A stretch of 64,000 nt of DNA, from positions 1 to 64,000 of the forward strand of contig JAHBVK010000024.1 of NCBI GenBank assembly GCA_019637555.1. The letters run 5' to 3'. Below the pieces are notes generated by a model. That model did not search any database. It was not told the origin of the DNA and was given only the letters and a program-made list of their open reading frames with translations. Both the position numbers and the translations under genes were made by a program. Within the stretch, counting starts at the first letter, position 1. Every line of letters starts with the position of its first letter. This DNA comes from Anaerolineae bacterium. Its GTDB lineage: Bacteria > Chloroflexota > Anaerolineae > Aggregatilineales > UBA2796. This document shows positions 1 to 9,589 of the stretch, in pieces.

Positions 1-1507
1 ATGGAGTTGGGGACGCGGTGAGTGTTGATGTTGGAGTTGGTGAAGCTAAGCCTGCCTCGAATGCGCCAATATCACAAACCGCTATATTGTCGCCATTGCC
101 ATCTATAGGGCGAACTACTTGGCGTTGATCCATATTTTGCACTGGATCAGCAGCGCAGACTGCATTATTCCCTGCGTCAATTGCCGGACTATCCGCTTGC
201 AATGACATCGTGAGCGTTGATCCGCCATTATTCATCGGTGCATTCAATAGTGGGTTCACCGTTGCGACGGTAACACCGCCACACGCTGTGCCGGGATACT
301 GAATGTTGTTGCCACCATCAGTAATAGAGCTACCAGCTAAGCAAGCGTAAGTAGCACCTACTGCACGCCGCGTAATGATGCTGTTGTATAGGGCTACAGT
401 AGTATCATTGAATTTAATCCCAACATCAACACTGCTAATCGTAGTGTTATAGATAGTTGTTGTAGTGGACTCTAGATCGATTCCAAATGGACCATAAACA
501 GTGACGTTACTTAGGATGGCAGTAAGGATACTGGTTCGTAGTGCATAACTGCCGTTGTTGATTAATGCAGTGCGCTGTATGGTTGCCTTTGTACTACGTT
601 CAAAGTTACGCCCAATGAACACGCCACTACCTGAATTATCATTGATTGTGCTATCAGTAATATTGACCGTTGCGCCACTGATGAAAACGGCGGGGAAGAT
701 CGCAGTGGTTTCCGTGCTGATGTTCTGATTGATGTGGGTTCGCAGGATATCCAGCTTGGCAATGCCGTATGCATCCGCAACATGAATTACGCTAACAAAA
801 TTAGCCTGATTGTTGGTAAAACTGCTATCCACAATATCGATTTGTTGGCGCCCAAAAAGGTACAGTGCGCTGCCATCATAGGCTTGATTGGCAGTAAAGC
901 TAGATGACGCGATATGAATTGAACCCATTGCAAAACTGAATATTGCCGCGCCAGCATGATACGAGTCGGTAGGTTGAACGCGATTATTCTCAAAATTACA
1001 ATTGACGATAGTCAATGAAGCGTCCATTTCGTTAAGAACATCACCATTCATGATCGCAGCGCCATAAAATGTTGCATAGTGGTCACGCAGCGTCATATCT
1101 CGCAGGGTTAGCAACCCCAAGTTCTCTATCCCCGCACCTTGTGCCCCATTTCCGTGCGCCAACGTCAAACCACTAATCGCGGTAGTGGCACTGTTGTATA
1201 TCAGGCGTGTGGCATTGTTGCCGTCAATGGTGATGATCATCTTACCGGGACCATTTATCGTTACATCATCACTAATGTTAAGCCGACTCGTCAGCGTGAT
1301 TGTCCCTGTTAATCCTGCTTGAAAGACAATGGTATCCGCACCAGCATTCGCGTTCGCATCAAGGATCGCCTGCCGCAGACTTCCCGCGCCGCTGTCATTA
1401 GTATTCGCCACCGTATAAGTCGCTGGTTGCGCGAATGAAGTAGAGGAGGGGATACAGAGCAGTAGCACCAGAGCAATAGTAATGAGCAGAAAACGCATGA
1501 AGCCCAT
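1..1507 (-). CDS. Secreted beta-helix protein with CDIGAFE motif and Thr/Pro linker (partial, 3' end outside window)
   Basis: The reading frame is open from an ATG at 1507 to the window edge, 502 codons without a stop. It starts with a signal peptide (MGFMRFLLITIALVLLLC, cleavage probably after SFAQ), then the TYTVANTNDSGAGSLRQAI motif typical of CSLREA-like/choice-of-anchor Q surface proteins. A long beta-helix-type body follows and ends in CDIGAFE (about 68-91), a motif usual at the end of that module. The last visible codons are a Thr/Pro-rich linker (about 2-50), so a further C-terminal domain probably lies outside the window, perhaps the DWNGDG repeats of its neighbour. The start is supported by TGAGGATT about 7 nt upstream. 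It is a tandem paralogue of the next gene (1610-4378, same strand), whose start region carries the same TGAGGATT. Substrate and role are unknown; an extracellular adhesive or carbohydrate-binding role is only a guess. Confidence 0.8.
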   Translation of the reverse strand, partial: MGFMRFLLITIALVLLLCIPSSTSFAQPATYTVANTNDSGAGSLRQAILDANANAGADTIVFQAGLTGTITLTSRLNISDDVTINGPGKMIITIDGNNATRLIYNSATTAISGLTLAHGNGAQGAGIENLGLLTLRDMTLRDHYATFYGAAIMNGDVLNEMDASLTIVNCNFENNRVQPTDSYHAGAAIFSFAMGSIHIASSSFTANQAYDGSALYLFGRQQIDIVDSSFTNNQANFVSVIHVADAYGIAKLDILRTHINQNISTETTAIFPAVFISGATVNITDSTINDNSGSGVFIGRNFERSTKATIQRTALINNGSYALRTSILTAILSNVTVYGPFGIDLESTTTTIYNTTISSVDVGIKFNDTTVALYNSIITRRAVGATYACLAGSSITDGGNNIQYPGTACGGVTVATVNPLLNAPMNNGGSTLTMSLQADSPAIDAGNNAVCAADPVQNMDQRQVVRPIDGNGDNIAVCDIGAFEAGLASPTPTSTLTASPTP

Positions 1508-1609
1508 TGACGAATCCTCAAACCAGCCTATTCTTCAAGCTTAACCCTGTTTTACAACCAATGTACTAACTAGCACCGAACACGGCTAGTTGACCAGCGA
1601 ACATGATAG

Positions 1610-4378
1610 CTATGGCTGGAAGGTCGGCGCTACCTCAAGCTGCACAGGCGGTGTATTCGCACTAATCCACACACCGCCGAAGGCAAAATCATTCTCAACA
1701 CCATAGACGAAATCGAAATCCGAGAAGCCCGTCATCGTCGGATCGTTACGCAGATAAGTGATCCCGTTACTGGTGCGGTAGACACCTAATCCTGTGCGTC
1801 CATCGCCATTCCAATCGCCTGTAAACGGCTGATCGCCCGGATCACCGAAGCTCACGTTGTAATTGGAAAATGCCACACAGTTGCACAGTTGATTGGTCAG
1901 GTAGAACTGCGGATTCGCACCCGGACGATAGACGCCCGGCGTATCTCTGCCGTCATCGTCCCAATCGCCCGCGATGCCGATGTCACCGGGATTGCCCAGC
2001 ACCATCGTGTAGTCTGCGAATCCTGTGCTCAACTCATTCTTAATGTAGATCAAGCCGTTACTTGGGCGGAACACACCAACACTATCTCTGCCGTCGCCAT
2101 CCCAATCACCGACCAGCGGCGTATCCCCCGGATTGCCGAGTGTAAATACATAATCCGCATGGATTATCTCATTTGAGTCGGATAGCCAGAACATACCACC
2201 ATACAAGCCATCACTTGCTCTGCCGCGCCGATAGTATCCGATAGTGTCTACACCATCGCCATTCCAATCCCCAACCACTGGTACATCACGGTAATTCTCG
2301 GTCATTCCGCTAGTAGACATCGGTATCGTAATATCAGCATATCCCGTACTATTGCTGTTTCGCAGATAAAATGTCTTGTTCAATGGACGATAAATGCCGA
2401 TGGTATCGGGGAGTGGAGCAGACTCTGTAGCCGTTGGCGTCACCGACGGTGTGTTAGATGGTGTCGCAGTAAACGTTTGCGTAGGTGTATGCGTAGGTGT
2501 CGCAGAAGCTGTTATAGAAGGAGGACTTGATGGTGTACTTGTTCTTGTTGGATAGCGAGTGAGGATGATCGCTGTTGTCGGCGTAGGAGTGCCCGCTCCG
2601 GTAACACGGAGACAATTCGAGAACATTGATGTGTCGCCGGTAACTGTATTCCGCTTAGTGGCTGTGATGTAACTATCAATGTTTAAGGGCACAGGTGAAT
2701 CGAATGTAAACGTGCCGTTCGGTTGCACAAATACACTTACCGAACCGATATATTCCTGACCTTCTCCATAGTTAGATTGATCGCATTCATCATTTACGAA
2801 AAGTTCAACTACTAAATCTGTAGTAGTAGCGTCCCCGATATATCCATTGATCGTGTTACTGCCAGAGACACCGGTGAGCACTGGTTGGGTGATGCCATGA
2901 TTTGCTCCACCGGCAACTCTAATGCCTAATCCTCCATTGCCGTAGATGGAATTGAGGCTGACAGTATTTCCGAAGTCGTAGGCGACGGAATTAGGATACG
3001 GTTCAATCACGATTCCATCACCTGTATGTCCCGCAATGATGTTTGCGCCTTCTGCCGAGCCTGTACCAATTTGTATATGACTACTTCCTATCAAGCGAAT
3101 TCCTGTACCGCCGCCAATGATGTCACCATTAATATTCAGTCCGACATAATTGCCAGCAATGAGTTGACCACGCGATACCAGCAAGTAGATGTTCTCCCGT
3201 TTACTTCCTGCGATAATGTTGCGTTCACTGTCCAGTTCCGGCGCAATGCCGTCCATACCGATGATGTTCCGCACATTTGCGTTATCTTGACCGTTGACGA
3301 ACACCCCAACTCCATTTGGGAGCGGATCGACACCGGAGGCAGTTACACCAATATAGTTTCCCTGTATCTTTGCTTGCGTGTTGGCAGGAGGCTGATAACT
3401 ACTTAAGAGGATAGCTTCTAAATCATTACCTGATATTACATTTCCCTCACCAGCACCAGATCCGCCAACTTGAACAGAATATCCGCCTATATGAATACCG
3501 CGCAAAGTTTTCGCCTTCTGCGTGCCACTTGCATCTGTGCCAATGTAATTTCCGGTGATCTTTATGTCATGCCCTTCTATTTGAATGTAAATAGCGTAGG
3601 TAGCACCAGCGATCACGTTACGTTGTGCGGGCATTGATCCACCAATGTGAACATCGAACCCCTGAATGAATACATCTATACTAGCTTGATTAGCGCTCAC
3701 GGCAGGTGGTAAGCCATTAGCACCGAGACCAATGTAATTGCCAGTCAATGTCACATTCGACGCATTCTCATTAATTGAAACGTTGACCCCACTTCCAGTG
3801 ATCACATTTCGATCTATGATTGTGCCTGTTGAGCCTGATTCAACTACAACCCCGTAACTGTTATGAGAGCTTATGCTGATACCATCGCTATCGGGACCGA
3901 TAAAATTGCAGGCAATGACGTTGGCACTTCCTCCAACATTTAGCAGCGTATCCAGGCGTGGCTCTGTACTAGAATCGTTAAGTATTAATCCTTGTACTGT
4001 ACTGTGCTGCACTCTTAGTACATAACTATTGGGTGTGTCTTCAGGAATCCCTATTCCTCTCTGCACCTGAATTTTCGGGGCGTTACAATTCGATCCTGAC
4101 TGAGACAGTCCATTGATTATCACGCCAGCACTATCAGTGACTTCCAGTGGTGTATTGTTCACCAAAATCGTTTGAAAGCCTGCGTCAAGACTGAATGTGA
4201 TCGTGTCCTTGCCCGGATTAGCATTAGAGTCGGCTATAGCCTGCCGCAAGCTGCCTGCGCCGCTGTCATTGGTATTGGTGACGGTATACGTTGTCCCCTG
4301 TGCATGAGAAGTTGCCGAAGGCACAACCAGCAATATCAGTAGAGCAGCAATCGGAAAAATATAACGAGCGGGACGCAT
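1610..4378 (-). CDS. Secreted right-handed beta-helix protein with C-terminal DWxxDG (VCBS/FG-GAP-like) repeats
   Basis: This 922-residue protein starts with a signal peptide ending near SATSHAQ, followed by the TNTNDSGAGSLRQAIADSN motif at about residues 35-50. Residues about 50-600 are rich in short imperfect repeats such as NVIAG, NVISGN and ITGNYIG, the pattern of a right-handed parallel beta-helix (pectate-lyase-like fold). A Thr/Pro/Ser linker of about 60 residues follows. The last 250 residues hold five repeats of about 50 residues, each with a YRP/FRP strand; four carry DWNGDG, DWDGDG or DWDDDG, which resemble calcium-binding loops of VCBS/FG-GAP blades. No catalytic residues are recognisable. 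It is a paralogue of the upstream-edge gene at 1-1507 and both are probably exported surface proteins. TGAGGATT lies just before the ATG. Enzymatic activity on polysaccharide cannot be excluded. Confidence 0.85.
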   Translation of the reverse strand: MRPARYIFPIAALLILLVVPSATSHAQGTTYTVTNTNDSGAGSLRQAIADSNANPGKDTITFSLDAGFQTILVNNTPLEVTDSAGVIINGLSQSGSNCNAPKIQVQRGIGIPEDTPNSYVLRVQHSTVQGLILNDSSTEPRLDTLLNVGGSANVIACNFIGPDSDGISISSHNSYGVVVESGSTGTIIDRNVITGSGVNVSINENASNVTLTGNYIGLGANGLPPAVSANQASIDVFIQGFDVHIGGSMPAQRNVIAGATYAIYIQIEGHDIKITGNYIGTDASGTQKAKTLRGIHIGGYSVQVGGSGAGEGNVISGNDLEAILLSSYQPPANTQAKIQGNYIGVTASGVDPLPNGVGVFVNGQDNANVRNIIGMDGIAPELDSERNIIAGSKRENIYLLVSRGQLIAGNYVGLNINGDIIGGGTGIRLIGSSHIQIGTGSAEGANIIAGHTGDGIVIEPYPNSVAYDFGNTVSLNSIYGNGGLGIRVAGGANHGITQPVLTGVSGSNTINGYIGDATTTDLVVELFVNDECDQSNYGEGQEYIGSVSVFVQPNGTFTFDSPVPLNIDSYITATKRNTVTGDTSMFSNCLRVTGAGTPTPTTAIILTRYPTRTSTPSSPPSITASATPTHTPTQTFTATPSNTPSVTPTATESAPLPDTIGIYRPLNKTFYLRNSNSTGYADITIPMSTSGMTENYRDVPVVGDWNGDGVDTIGYYRRGRASDGLYGGMFWLSDSNEIIHADYVFTLGNPGDTPLVGDWDGDGRDSVGVFRPSNGLIYIKNELSTGFADYTMVLGNPGDIGIAGDWDDDGRDTPGVYRPGANPQFYLTNQLCNCVAFSNYNVSFGDPGDQPFTGDWNGDGRTGLGVYRTSNGITYLRNDPTMTGFSDFDFVYGVENDFAFGGVWISANTPPVQLEVAPTFQP

Positions 4379-4688
4379 CAGACAATCCTCAAATCAACTT
4401 TCATCTACTATCTTACTATCCTTCTATCATGTCTGTGCTAACATGCGCCTAACATCCACCTTCATTCCACAAATTCGCCCCAAAGCTTGACGCAAAAAAT
4501 CAATCGCCACTATGAATTAGAGCAGCTTGAGAGCATAAAACGGAACAGCGCGATAATGTCACCACTACCGCGCTGCCCCATTTCACAAGAAGGAAGGAAA
4601 CCTTACTCACTAGAGATACTACAGCAGCATTAACTCTCCTTCATCAGCAGGTTAACGCCGCCCTCTGATCCCTTAACGTTGACTCCGG
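4379..4688. other. Intergenic region upstream of the beta-helix gene
   Basis: 310 bases without a gene, between the start of the minus-strand beta-helix gene and the stop of the minus-strand glycosyltransferase. It holds a short inverted repeat, CAGCGCG at 4546-4552 and CGCGCTG at 4569-4575 with a 16-nt loop, with no T-run after it. A promoter for the beta-helix gene must lie here, but I cannot place it. Nothing else is recognised. Confidence 0.5.
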
Positions 4689-6176
4689 CTAATCTCCGAT
4701 CCGCCATAAGCGTACCGAGGCGCTGTTTTCGGTCTCACCGGGGCGCGGATAGCTAGCGATCAGGGTTGTTTGCGTCCCGAACGCTGCCAGCAGATCCAGA
4801 CCAATTGGCGGCGCTTGCACCAGTACATAGACCGTGCCGCGCTCCGCCATCAATTGCCGCAGTCGATCCTCACCCGGTGCATCGCTGCAAACCATTTGCT
4901 GGGATGTCGGCGCATAGAAATTGGTGCGGCGGCAGCTATCGGGGAACATAGTGGCGAAGATCGGCACACCAGCGGGCACAGTCTGCGGGAAATTTAGCGC
5001 CGCCTCGCGCAAGCCGAATCCACTGCTGTGATCGGTGATGAACTGCGCCGAGTCCAGCGGCGGCAGGCTTACCTCATCAGGCGCGTTGTACGCTGAATCG
5101 AAGTAAGTCGCACCATCGTAGAGCAACCAACCGACGATCAACATAACAGCGAAGCGCGCCAGCAGTCTCAGCGGGGCGTAGCGTGCGATCCACTGCAACA
5201 GCGTGGCGATCCCTGCGCCCGCCAGCAGCACCAGGATCGGCAGTCCGGTGATCAAGTGACGTGGCATGATCTCTTTACCGACCAGCACAATCGTTAGTGT
5301 CGGCAGCAGTCCTGCGATCCACAGGATGATCACCTCGCGCCGCTGAACGCCGGGTAGTGTCAGCGCGACCAATGGCAGTAGGATCAACCCCGCGACTAAC
5401 AGCCACCACCACGCATACCCACCGAACTCGACTAGAAATTGCAGTAAGCGCGCCATCGAATCGCTTGATGTGCTGCCAGCCGTGCCCAACCAGTCGAAAG
5501 CGATCCCGAATCCGTGACCGCGCAGCAGCGAATACGCCAGCGGCACAGCGAATCCTGCAATCCCTACCACAGCGATGATCAATAGATTGGTCACGCGCCA
5601 ACGCAGTGGTTGCTCACCTGCCAGCAGCACGATCACAACAACGGAGAACGCAAACGGCGCGGCAGTGCTGTTGAACAATATCGCCAGCGTCACCCCTATG
5701 CCCGTCAGAATAGCATCGGATCGCTTGCCTGTGCGTGCCAGACGTAATGCCGCCCACAATGCTACCACTGCCAGTGCAGCAGCTTGGGCATTGCTCAACG
5801 CCAGACGCTCATAAAAGAACAGCGGCGGAGTCAACAACCACATCACCGCCCCGACTCCCGCGGCGAGGTCGCCAATGGTGCGTCGCAGCAGTGCGATTCC
5901 CGCCACCATGCCGATCAGCGCCACAAATACGGTAGCGATCCGCCCCGCGAAATCTCCTGCATTCTGTGGATAAAACGCCGCGATCAGCCAGTGATTGATG
6001 ATCGCGCTATCACTGATGCTCCAGAACGGATGCAGCTTCCACACCCCAATGGCGCGGGTCAGTTGTAAACCCTCATCGTTGTGCAGTGGCAGTGCGGTCA
6101 GCGCGTGCAGCCGTGTCCAGAATAGGAGCAGCAGCAGACCAACTATCGCTAGGTTACGCTTGGACATCCGCACCAT
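4689..6176 (-). CDS. Polytopic membrane glycosyltransferase, GT39/ArnT-like
   Basis: 495 residues with about ten hydrophobic segments and, after the first one, the sequence LPLHNDEGLQLTRA. An acidic Asp-Glu pair in the first extracytoplasmic loop is the hallmark of GT-C fold enzymes of the GT39/ArnT group, which transfer sugars from polyprenyl phosphate donors outside the membrane. A further family-like stretch is WLLTPPLFFYERL (about residue 105-120). The C-terminal 100 residues are a soluble extracytoplasmic part. The acceptor and donor are unknown. The start at 6176 lies 12 nt after the stop of the beta-propeller gene, so the two are probably co-transcribed; an alternative start is three codons downstream. 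It resembles the frameshifted gene at 37777-39332 in layout and in both ends. Confidence 0.8.
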   Translation of the reverse strand: MVRMSKRNLAIVGLLLLLFWTRLHALTALPLHNDEGLQLTRAIGVWKLHPFWSISDSAIINHWLIAAFYPQNAGDFAGRIATVFVALIGMVAGIALLRRTIGDLAAGVGAVMWLLTPPLFFYERLALSNAQAAALAVVALWAALRLARTGKRSDAILTGIGVTLAILFNSTAAPFAFSVVVIVLLAGEQPLRWRVTNLLIIAVVGIAGFAVPLAYSLLRGHGFGIAFDWLGTAGSTSSDSMARLLQFLVEFGGYAWWWLLVAGLILLPLVALTLPGVQRREVIILWIAGLLPTLTIVLVGKEIMPRHLITGLPILVLLAGAGIATLLQWIARYAPLRLLARFAVMLIVGWLLYDGATYFDSAYNAPDEVSLPPLDSAQFITDHSSGFGLREAALNFPQTVPAGVPIFATMFPDSCRRTNFYAPTSQQMVCSDAPGEDRLRQLMAERGTVYVLVQAPPIGLDLLAAFGTQTTLIASYPRPGETENSASVRLWRIGD

Positions 6177-6187
6177 GAGTTACCTGA

Positions 6188-7300
6188 TTAGCCATAAAAT
6201 GCACAGCGATTAGCATCTCGCAACTGAACGAAATCCCCGCTGAAATCGATGGGCAGGACGAATAACTGGCACACGTTGTAAGAAGAACTAGTATGCTCAT
6301 CTGGTCGGCTCAAAACCGCTACGTAGCGACCATCAGGCGAGAAATAGACCCACGCAACATCCGTTGATCGAATATGCGAATTGAGCAGCATGCTCGCTTG
6401 TGTTTTCATGTTAAGGCGAATGATCCCCGTTTCGGCAACTACCAATATATGGTCCTCATCGCCAGCAATAAAAGAAGCTCCTCTAATCTGTTCATCTGGT
6501 AGAAATACGGGAGCATCCCATGCTAAAAACTGCTGGGGTTGATGCGTTATCCGAGCATCCCAAACACGTAATCCTGTGACGAGGTTGTTCGGGTTCTCAT
6601 CCCACTGCTCTCTCACGATCACCCGTTCGCCATCTGGCGATAGATCGACATAACCGTGATCACCTGCCATATAATTAGTTAGCAGTTCCGTTTTCAGGCT
6701 GCTGACTTTAGCTGCGTAACCACTGATATACCAAACGCCGCCAACACCACCATAAAAACCGACATCGACAATTAGTGCTGCCGTGCTATCTTCGCTCCAA
6801 AACACAGAGTTTGGGTCTCCGATTCCCTTTTCAATGATGCTATGTTCGCCACTTTCCAGCTTGCCAAGTGCCCAACCATCTCGACAGCCCGTTTCCCCAC
6901 CACAGACCTGCTTCTGACTTGAATAAATGATGTACTGCTTATCAAATGACTGAAATGCCAATGCATCGGCAGCTTCAAATAGCTCCTGCTGCTGCCCGGT
7001 CAGTGCGATGGTTAGTGGCGGTTTGGCTAAGGCATTTAGCTCACGGGTTGGCAGTCTGTATTGGTAGTATGCTTGCTGGACATCCAATCCACTAAAAAGC
7101 AGCGTTTGGCTATCAGGCGTCCATCTTGTTTCGTTGTAGAAAATGATCTCACCCGTCCAAACGGGTTTGATAGCAGCATCCTGAGCATTAATGATTGAGA
7201 CTTGCCCCACCGAAGCCACATAGAACGCTGCGCTCACCGCTGCTATCAGCGACCGCCTGCGCCAAGTATGGCACATATAACACCTCGTGATCTTCGCCAT
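6188..7300 (-). CDS. Exported WD40/TolB-like beta-propeller protein of unknown function
   Basis: 370 residues. The N-terminus is basic (TWRRRS) followed by a hydrophobic stretch and an Ala-Gln after SIINAQ, consistent with a signal peptide or membrane anchor; the true start may be the internal Met before CHTWRRR. The body contains propeller-type strands: RWTPDSQTLLFSG, DLSPDGERVIVRE and YFSPDGRYVAVLS, all variants of the SPDG motif of PD40/TolB-like blades. No enzymatic motif is visible. The gene lies 12 nt upstream of the GT39-like gene and 85 nt downstream of the nucleoside phosphorylase gene, all on the minus strand. A scaffold or substrate-sensing role in the envelope is an inference only. 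Confidence 0.7.
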   Translation of the reverse strand: MAKITRCYMCHTWRRRSLIAAVSAAFYVASVGQVSIINAQDAAIKPVWTGEIIFYNETRWTPDSQTLLFSGLDVQQAYYQYRLPTRELNALAKPPLTIALTGQQQELFEAADALAFQSFDKQYIIYSSQKQVCGGETGCRDGWALGKLESGEHSIIEKGIGDPNSVFWSEDSTAALIVDVGFYGGVGGVWYISGYAAKVSSLKTELLTNYMAGDHGYVDLSPDGERVIVREQWDENPNNLVTGLRVWDARITHQPQQFLAWDAPVFLPDEQIRGASFIAGDEDHILVVAETGIIRLNMKTQASMLLNSHIRSTDVAWVYFSPDGRYVAVLSRPDEHTSSSYNVCQLFVLPIDFSGDFVQLRDANRCAFYG

Positions 7301-7384
7301 TTCTGCTCAGAATAGGGTATAAGATCGCGCGTAGTGTAGATTGGCAGTTGAGCGTTCGCCAGTCGTAGAATTGTTGTGCGCGAA

Positions 7385-8233
7385 CTACATGCTCCGCAGC
7401 ACACCGCGCACAATGGCGATCAGTTTGGGTGCACACTTGTTAGCGATGGCGTCCAGCACATCCTCGTGAGTCAGTTCTGTGCCGGGGGTATTCGTCTCAT
7501 TCGTGCCATTTGCCACGCCGCTGAGTCCGAGTACGCGGATTCCGGCATGACGCGCCACTAACACTTCCGGCACGGTGGACATCCCCACCGCGTCGCCGCC
7601 GATCAATCGGAGCATCCGAATTTCTGCTGGGGACTCAAAGTTCGGTCCTGACAAATACACATACGTACCTTCATGCAGCGTGAAGCCTTCCTTCGCCGCT
7701 ACCTCCCGCGCGATCTTCCCATAAGCAGGATCGTAAGCAACCGTCACATCGGGGAAACGCGTGCCTAACGAGTCGTCATTCGGTCCGCGCAGGGGATTGT
7801 TGCCTGCCATTCCGGGAAAGTTGATGTGATCAGTGATCAGCATCAAGTCGCCTGCCTTCATCGCTTTGTTCAGTCCACCGCTGGCATTGGTGACGATCAA
7901 GGTCTGGATACCCAACATCTGCATCACGCGCACATTAAAGGTGACATCCGCCATCTCCCAACCTTCGTAGAAGTGAGCGCGTCCCTGCTGCACCAATACA
8001 CTCTGACCTTCTAACGTGCCGATCACCAGACGATTTTTGTGTCCATGTACCTGCGAAACGGGCCAGTTGGGCAGTTCTGAAGTCTCGATGATGCTTGCAT
8101 CCTCTACCGAATCCGCCACGCTTCCTAATCCCGTTCCGAGGATCAGCGCGACTTTGGGGCGGTGCTCCGTTTTGCTCAGGATCACATCGGCGGCTCGTTG
8201 AAAATCACGGCGGCTGAATTGTGGGGTGGGCAT
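7385..8233 (-). CDS. punA: Purine nucleoside phosphorylase, trimeric (family 2) type
   Basis: The 282-residue protein cleaves purine (2'-deoxy)ribonucleosides with phosphate to base and (deoxy)ribose-1-phosphate in purine salvage, in the cytoplasm. Family landmarks are present in order: the phosphate loop LILGTGLGS (31-38), GRAHFYEG with His87, TNASGGLN (115-122), the segment DHINFPGMAGNNPLRG (135-150), YVYLSGPNFESPAEIR with Glu200, and VGMSTVPEV with Met218, all matching the trimeric inosine-guanosine phosphorylases by position. The base-binding loop reads GLSGVANGTN: the purine-contacting Asn is kept (about 242), but the usual SxITN is SGVAN and a Gly/Asn/Thr-rich stretch follows, so base preference is uncertain. 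Length is normal for the family. It is the first gene of a possible minus-strand run through 4689. Confidence 0.92.
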   Translation of the reverse strand: MPTPQFSRRDFQRAADVILSKTEHRPKVALILGTGLGSVADSVEDASIIETSELPNWPVSQVHGHKNRLVIGTLEGQSVLVQQGRAHFYEGWEMADVTFNVRVMQMLGIQTLIVTNASGGLNKAMKAGDLMLITDHINFPGMAGNNPLRGPNDDSLGTRFPDVTVAYDPAYGKIAREVAAKEGFTLHEGTYVYLSGPNFESPAEIRMLRLIGGDAVGMSTVPEVLVARHAGIRVLGLSGVANGTNETNTPGTELTHEDVLDAIANKCAPKLIAIVRGVLRSM

Positions 8234-8279
8234 GATCTTTTCTCTTTGTGTGCGAGTTATTGTCTGCGATTGGCGAGAG

Positions 8280-8285
8280 ATTATA
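8280..8285 (-). promoter_or_regulatory. Possible -10 element for the nucleoside phosphorylase gene
   Basis: The minus strand reads TATAAT here, 46 nt upstream of the phosphorylase ATG. The sequence about 17 nt further upstream does not match TTGACA, so this is a weak call. Confidence 0.3.
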
Positions 8286-8394
8286 CTGAGTCGAAGTGGA
8301 AATGCAGAAGCACAGCGTCGTATTCTTGGGTTAGCGGACTACAATCGCAACAATAGAAATAGCTGATCATAGTCCGCTGGTTTGTAGTACTGGT

Positions 8395-9438
8395 TTACGA
8401 GTTCCAGTACATCTTCACGGGCGTCGGATTACGCTCTTGAAAGGCGCGCTGATGCCAGTAGGGGTACGTCGGCGGGACTTCGCTTACCCGATCCAGTTTG
8501 TCCATCTGATCGGCGCTCAGCGTCCAGTTCAGCACATCCAGATTGCCACGCAACTGATCCTCATTGCGTGCCCCGAAGATCACCGACGCCACCGTCGGAC
8601 GCTGCATTACCCAGCGCAGTGCCACCTGCGGGATCGTTTTACCTAACTCCTGTCCGATCTCCGCCAGCGCATCCACGACATCGTACAAGCGATCCAGCGG
8701 TACGTCAGGACCTTCACCACCACCCATAGCAAAGCGCGTATCCGTTGGTGCTGGCTGCCCGCGTCGGAACTTACCGCCGAGTCGCCCGCCGCCTAGTGGA
8801 CCCCAAACCAGCGCCCCCACCTTCTGATCTTGAGCCAGTGGCATCAGTTCCCACTCGTACTCGCGCCCGATCAGCGAGTACGACACCTGATGCCCAACGT
8901 AGCGAGTCCAGCCATAGCGATCCGCAGCCGCCAGCGATTTCATCAGATGCCAGCCGGAGAAGTTGGAGCACACCAGATAGCGCACCTTGCCGCTTTGTAC
9001 CAGCGCGTCTAGCGTTCGCAAAGTTTCTTCAACGGGCGTGGTTGCGTCGAAGCCGTGCATGGTGTAAAGATCGACATAATCGGTGTTCAGGCGCTTCAAA
9101 CTGGCGTCGAGTGCGCTGAGGATATGATGCCGCGACGATCCAAGTTCGTTGGGACCATCCCCCATGCGAAACGTACTCTTGGTGGAGAGCAGCACCTTGT
9201 CGCGCCGCCCTGCAAGCGCCTTACCCACGATTTCCTCGGACACGCCTCTGGAATAAACATCGGCGGTGTCGATCAGGTTCAAGCCCACTTCCAAACACAT
9301 GTCGATCAGGCGGCTGGCTTCCTCTACGTCACTGTTGCCCCACGCGCCGAAGAAATTACCCCGACCGCCGAACGTCCCCGTGCCTAAACTGAGCACTGGA
9401 ACCTTCAAACCAGAACCACCGAGTTGTCTGTACTCCAT
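8395..9438 (-). CDS. Aldo/keto reductase
   Basis: 347-residue NAD(P)H-dependent oxidoreductase of the AKR superfamily, a cytoplasmic TIM barrel reducing aldehydes or ketones. The catalytic tetrad is visible: Asp58 and Tyr62 in DTADVYSRG, Lys87 in LLSTKST, His128 in LYTMHGFD. The N-terminal strand MEYRQLGGSGLKVPVLSLGT and the cofactor-binding C-terminal part (RPTVASVIFGARNEDQL) are typical of the AKR groups related to YhdN/potassium-channel beta-subunit type enzymes. The physiological substrate cannot be told from sequence. It ends about 150 nt after the preceding minus-strand gene region and seems to be transcribed alone; the nearest upstream sequence contains a CCCGG hairpin at 9563-9586. 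Confidence 0.9.
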   Translation of the reverse strand: MEYRQLGGSGLKVPVLSLGTGTFGGRGNFFGAWGNSDVEEASRLIDMCLEVGLNLIDTADVYSRGVSEEIVGKALAGRRDKVLLSTKSTFRMGDGPNELGSSRHHILSALDASLKRLNTDYVDLYTMHGFDATTPVEETLRTLDALVQSGKVRYLVCSNFSGWHLMKSLAAADRYGWTRYVGHQVSYSLIGREYEWELMPLAQDQKVGALVWGPLGGGRLGGKFRRGQPAPTDTRFAMGGGEGPDVPLDRLYDVVDALAEIGQELGKTIPQVALRWVMQRPTVASVIFGARNEDQLRGNLDVLNWTLSADQMDKLDRVSEVPPTYPYWHQRAFQERNPTPVKMYWNS

Positions 9439-9562
9439 GCAGATTGCTCCTATTGTGACTGCGCCAAGCCGCGAATTAGTGTTCCTACCAACTCAATTTA
9501 ACGAGCGAGTTGGTAGGGAAAAATACATCTCGATTTGAGTGCCGCAGGGACTTCGTTCGTTC

Positions 9563-9586
9563 AGCCCGGTAAAGAATTGCCGGGTT
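9563..9586. terminator. CCCGG hairpin after the peroxidase gene, member of a dispersed family
   Basis: AGCCCGG (9563-9569) and CCGGGTT (9580-9586) form a stem of about 7 bp with a 10-nt loop, 4 nt after the stop codon of the minus-strand peroxidase gene. No strong T-run follows. Similar hairpins with the same TTCA-CCCGG...CCGGG-TC frame occur at 50993 and 61839, also right after stop codons. Confidence 0.45.
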
Positions 9587-9589
9587 CTC

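Noticed and set aside
1309..1521. Short frame with a hydrophobic start near the left edge
   Set aside because: It is in a different frame from the real partial gene (1-1507), which has signal peptide, family motifs and open frame to the edge.
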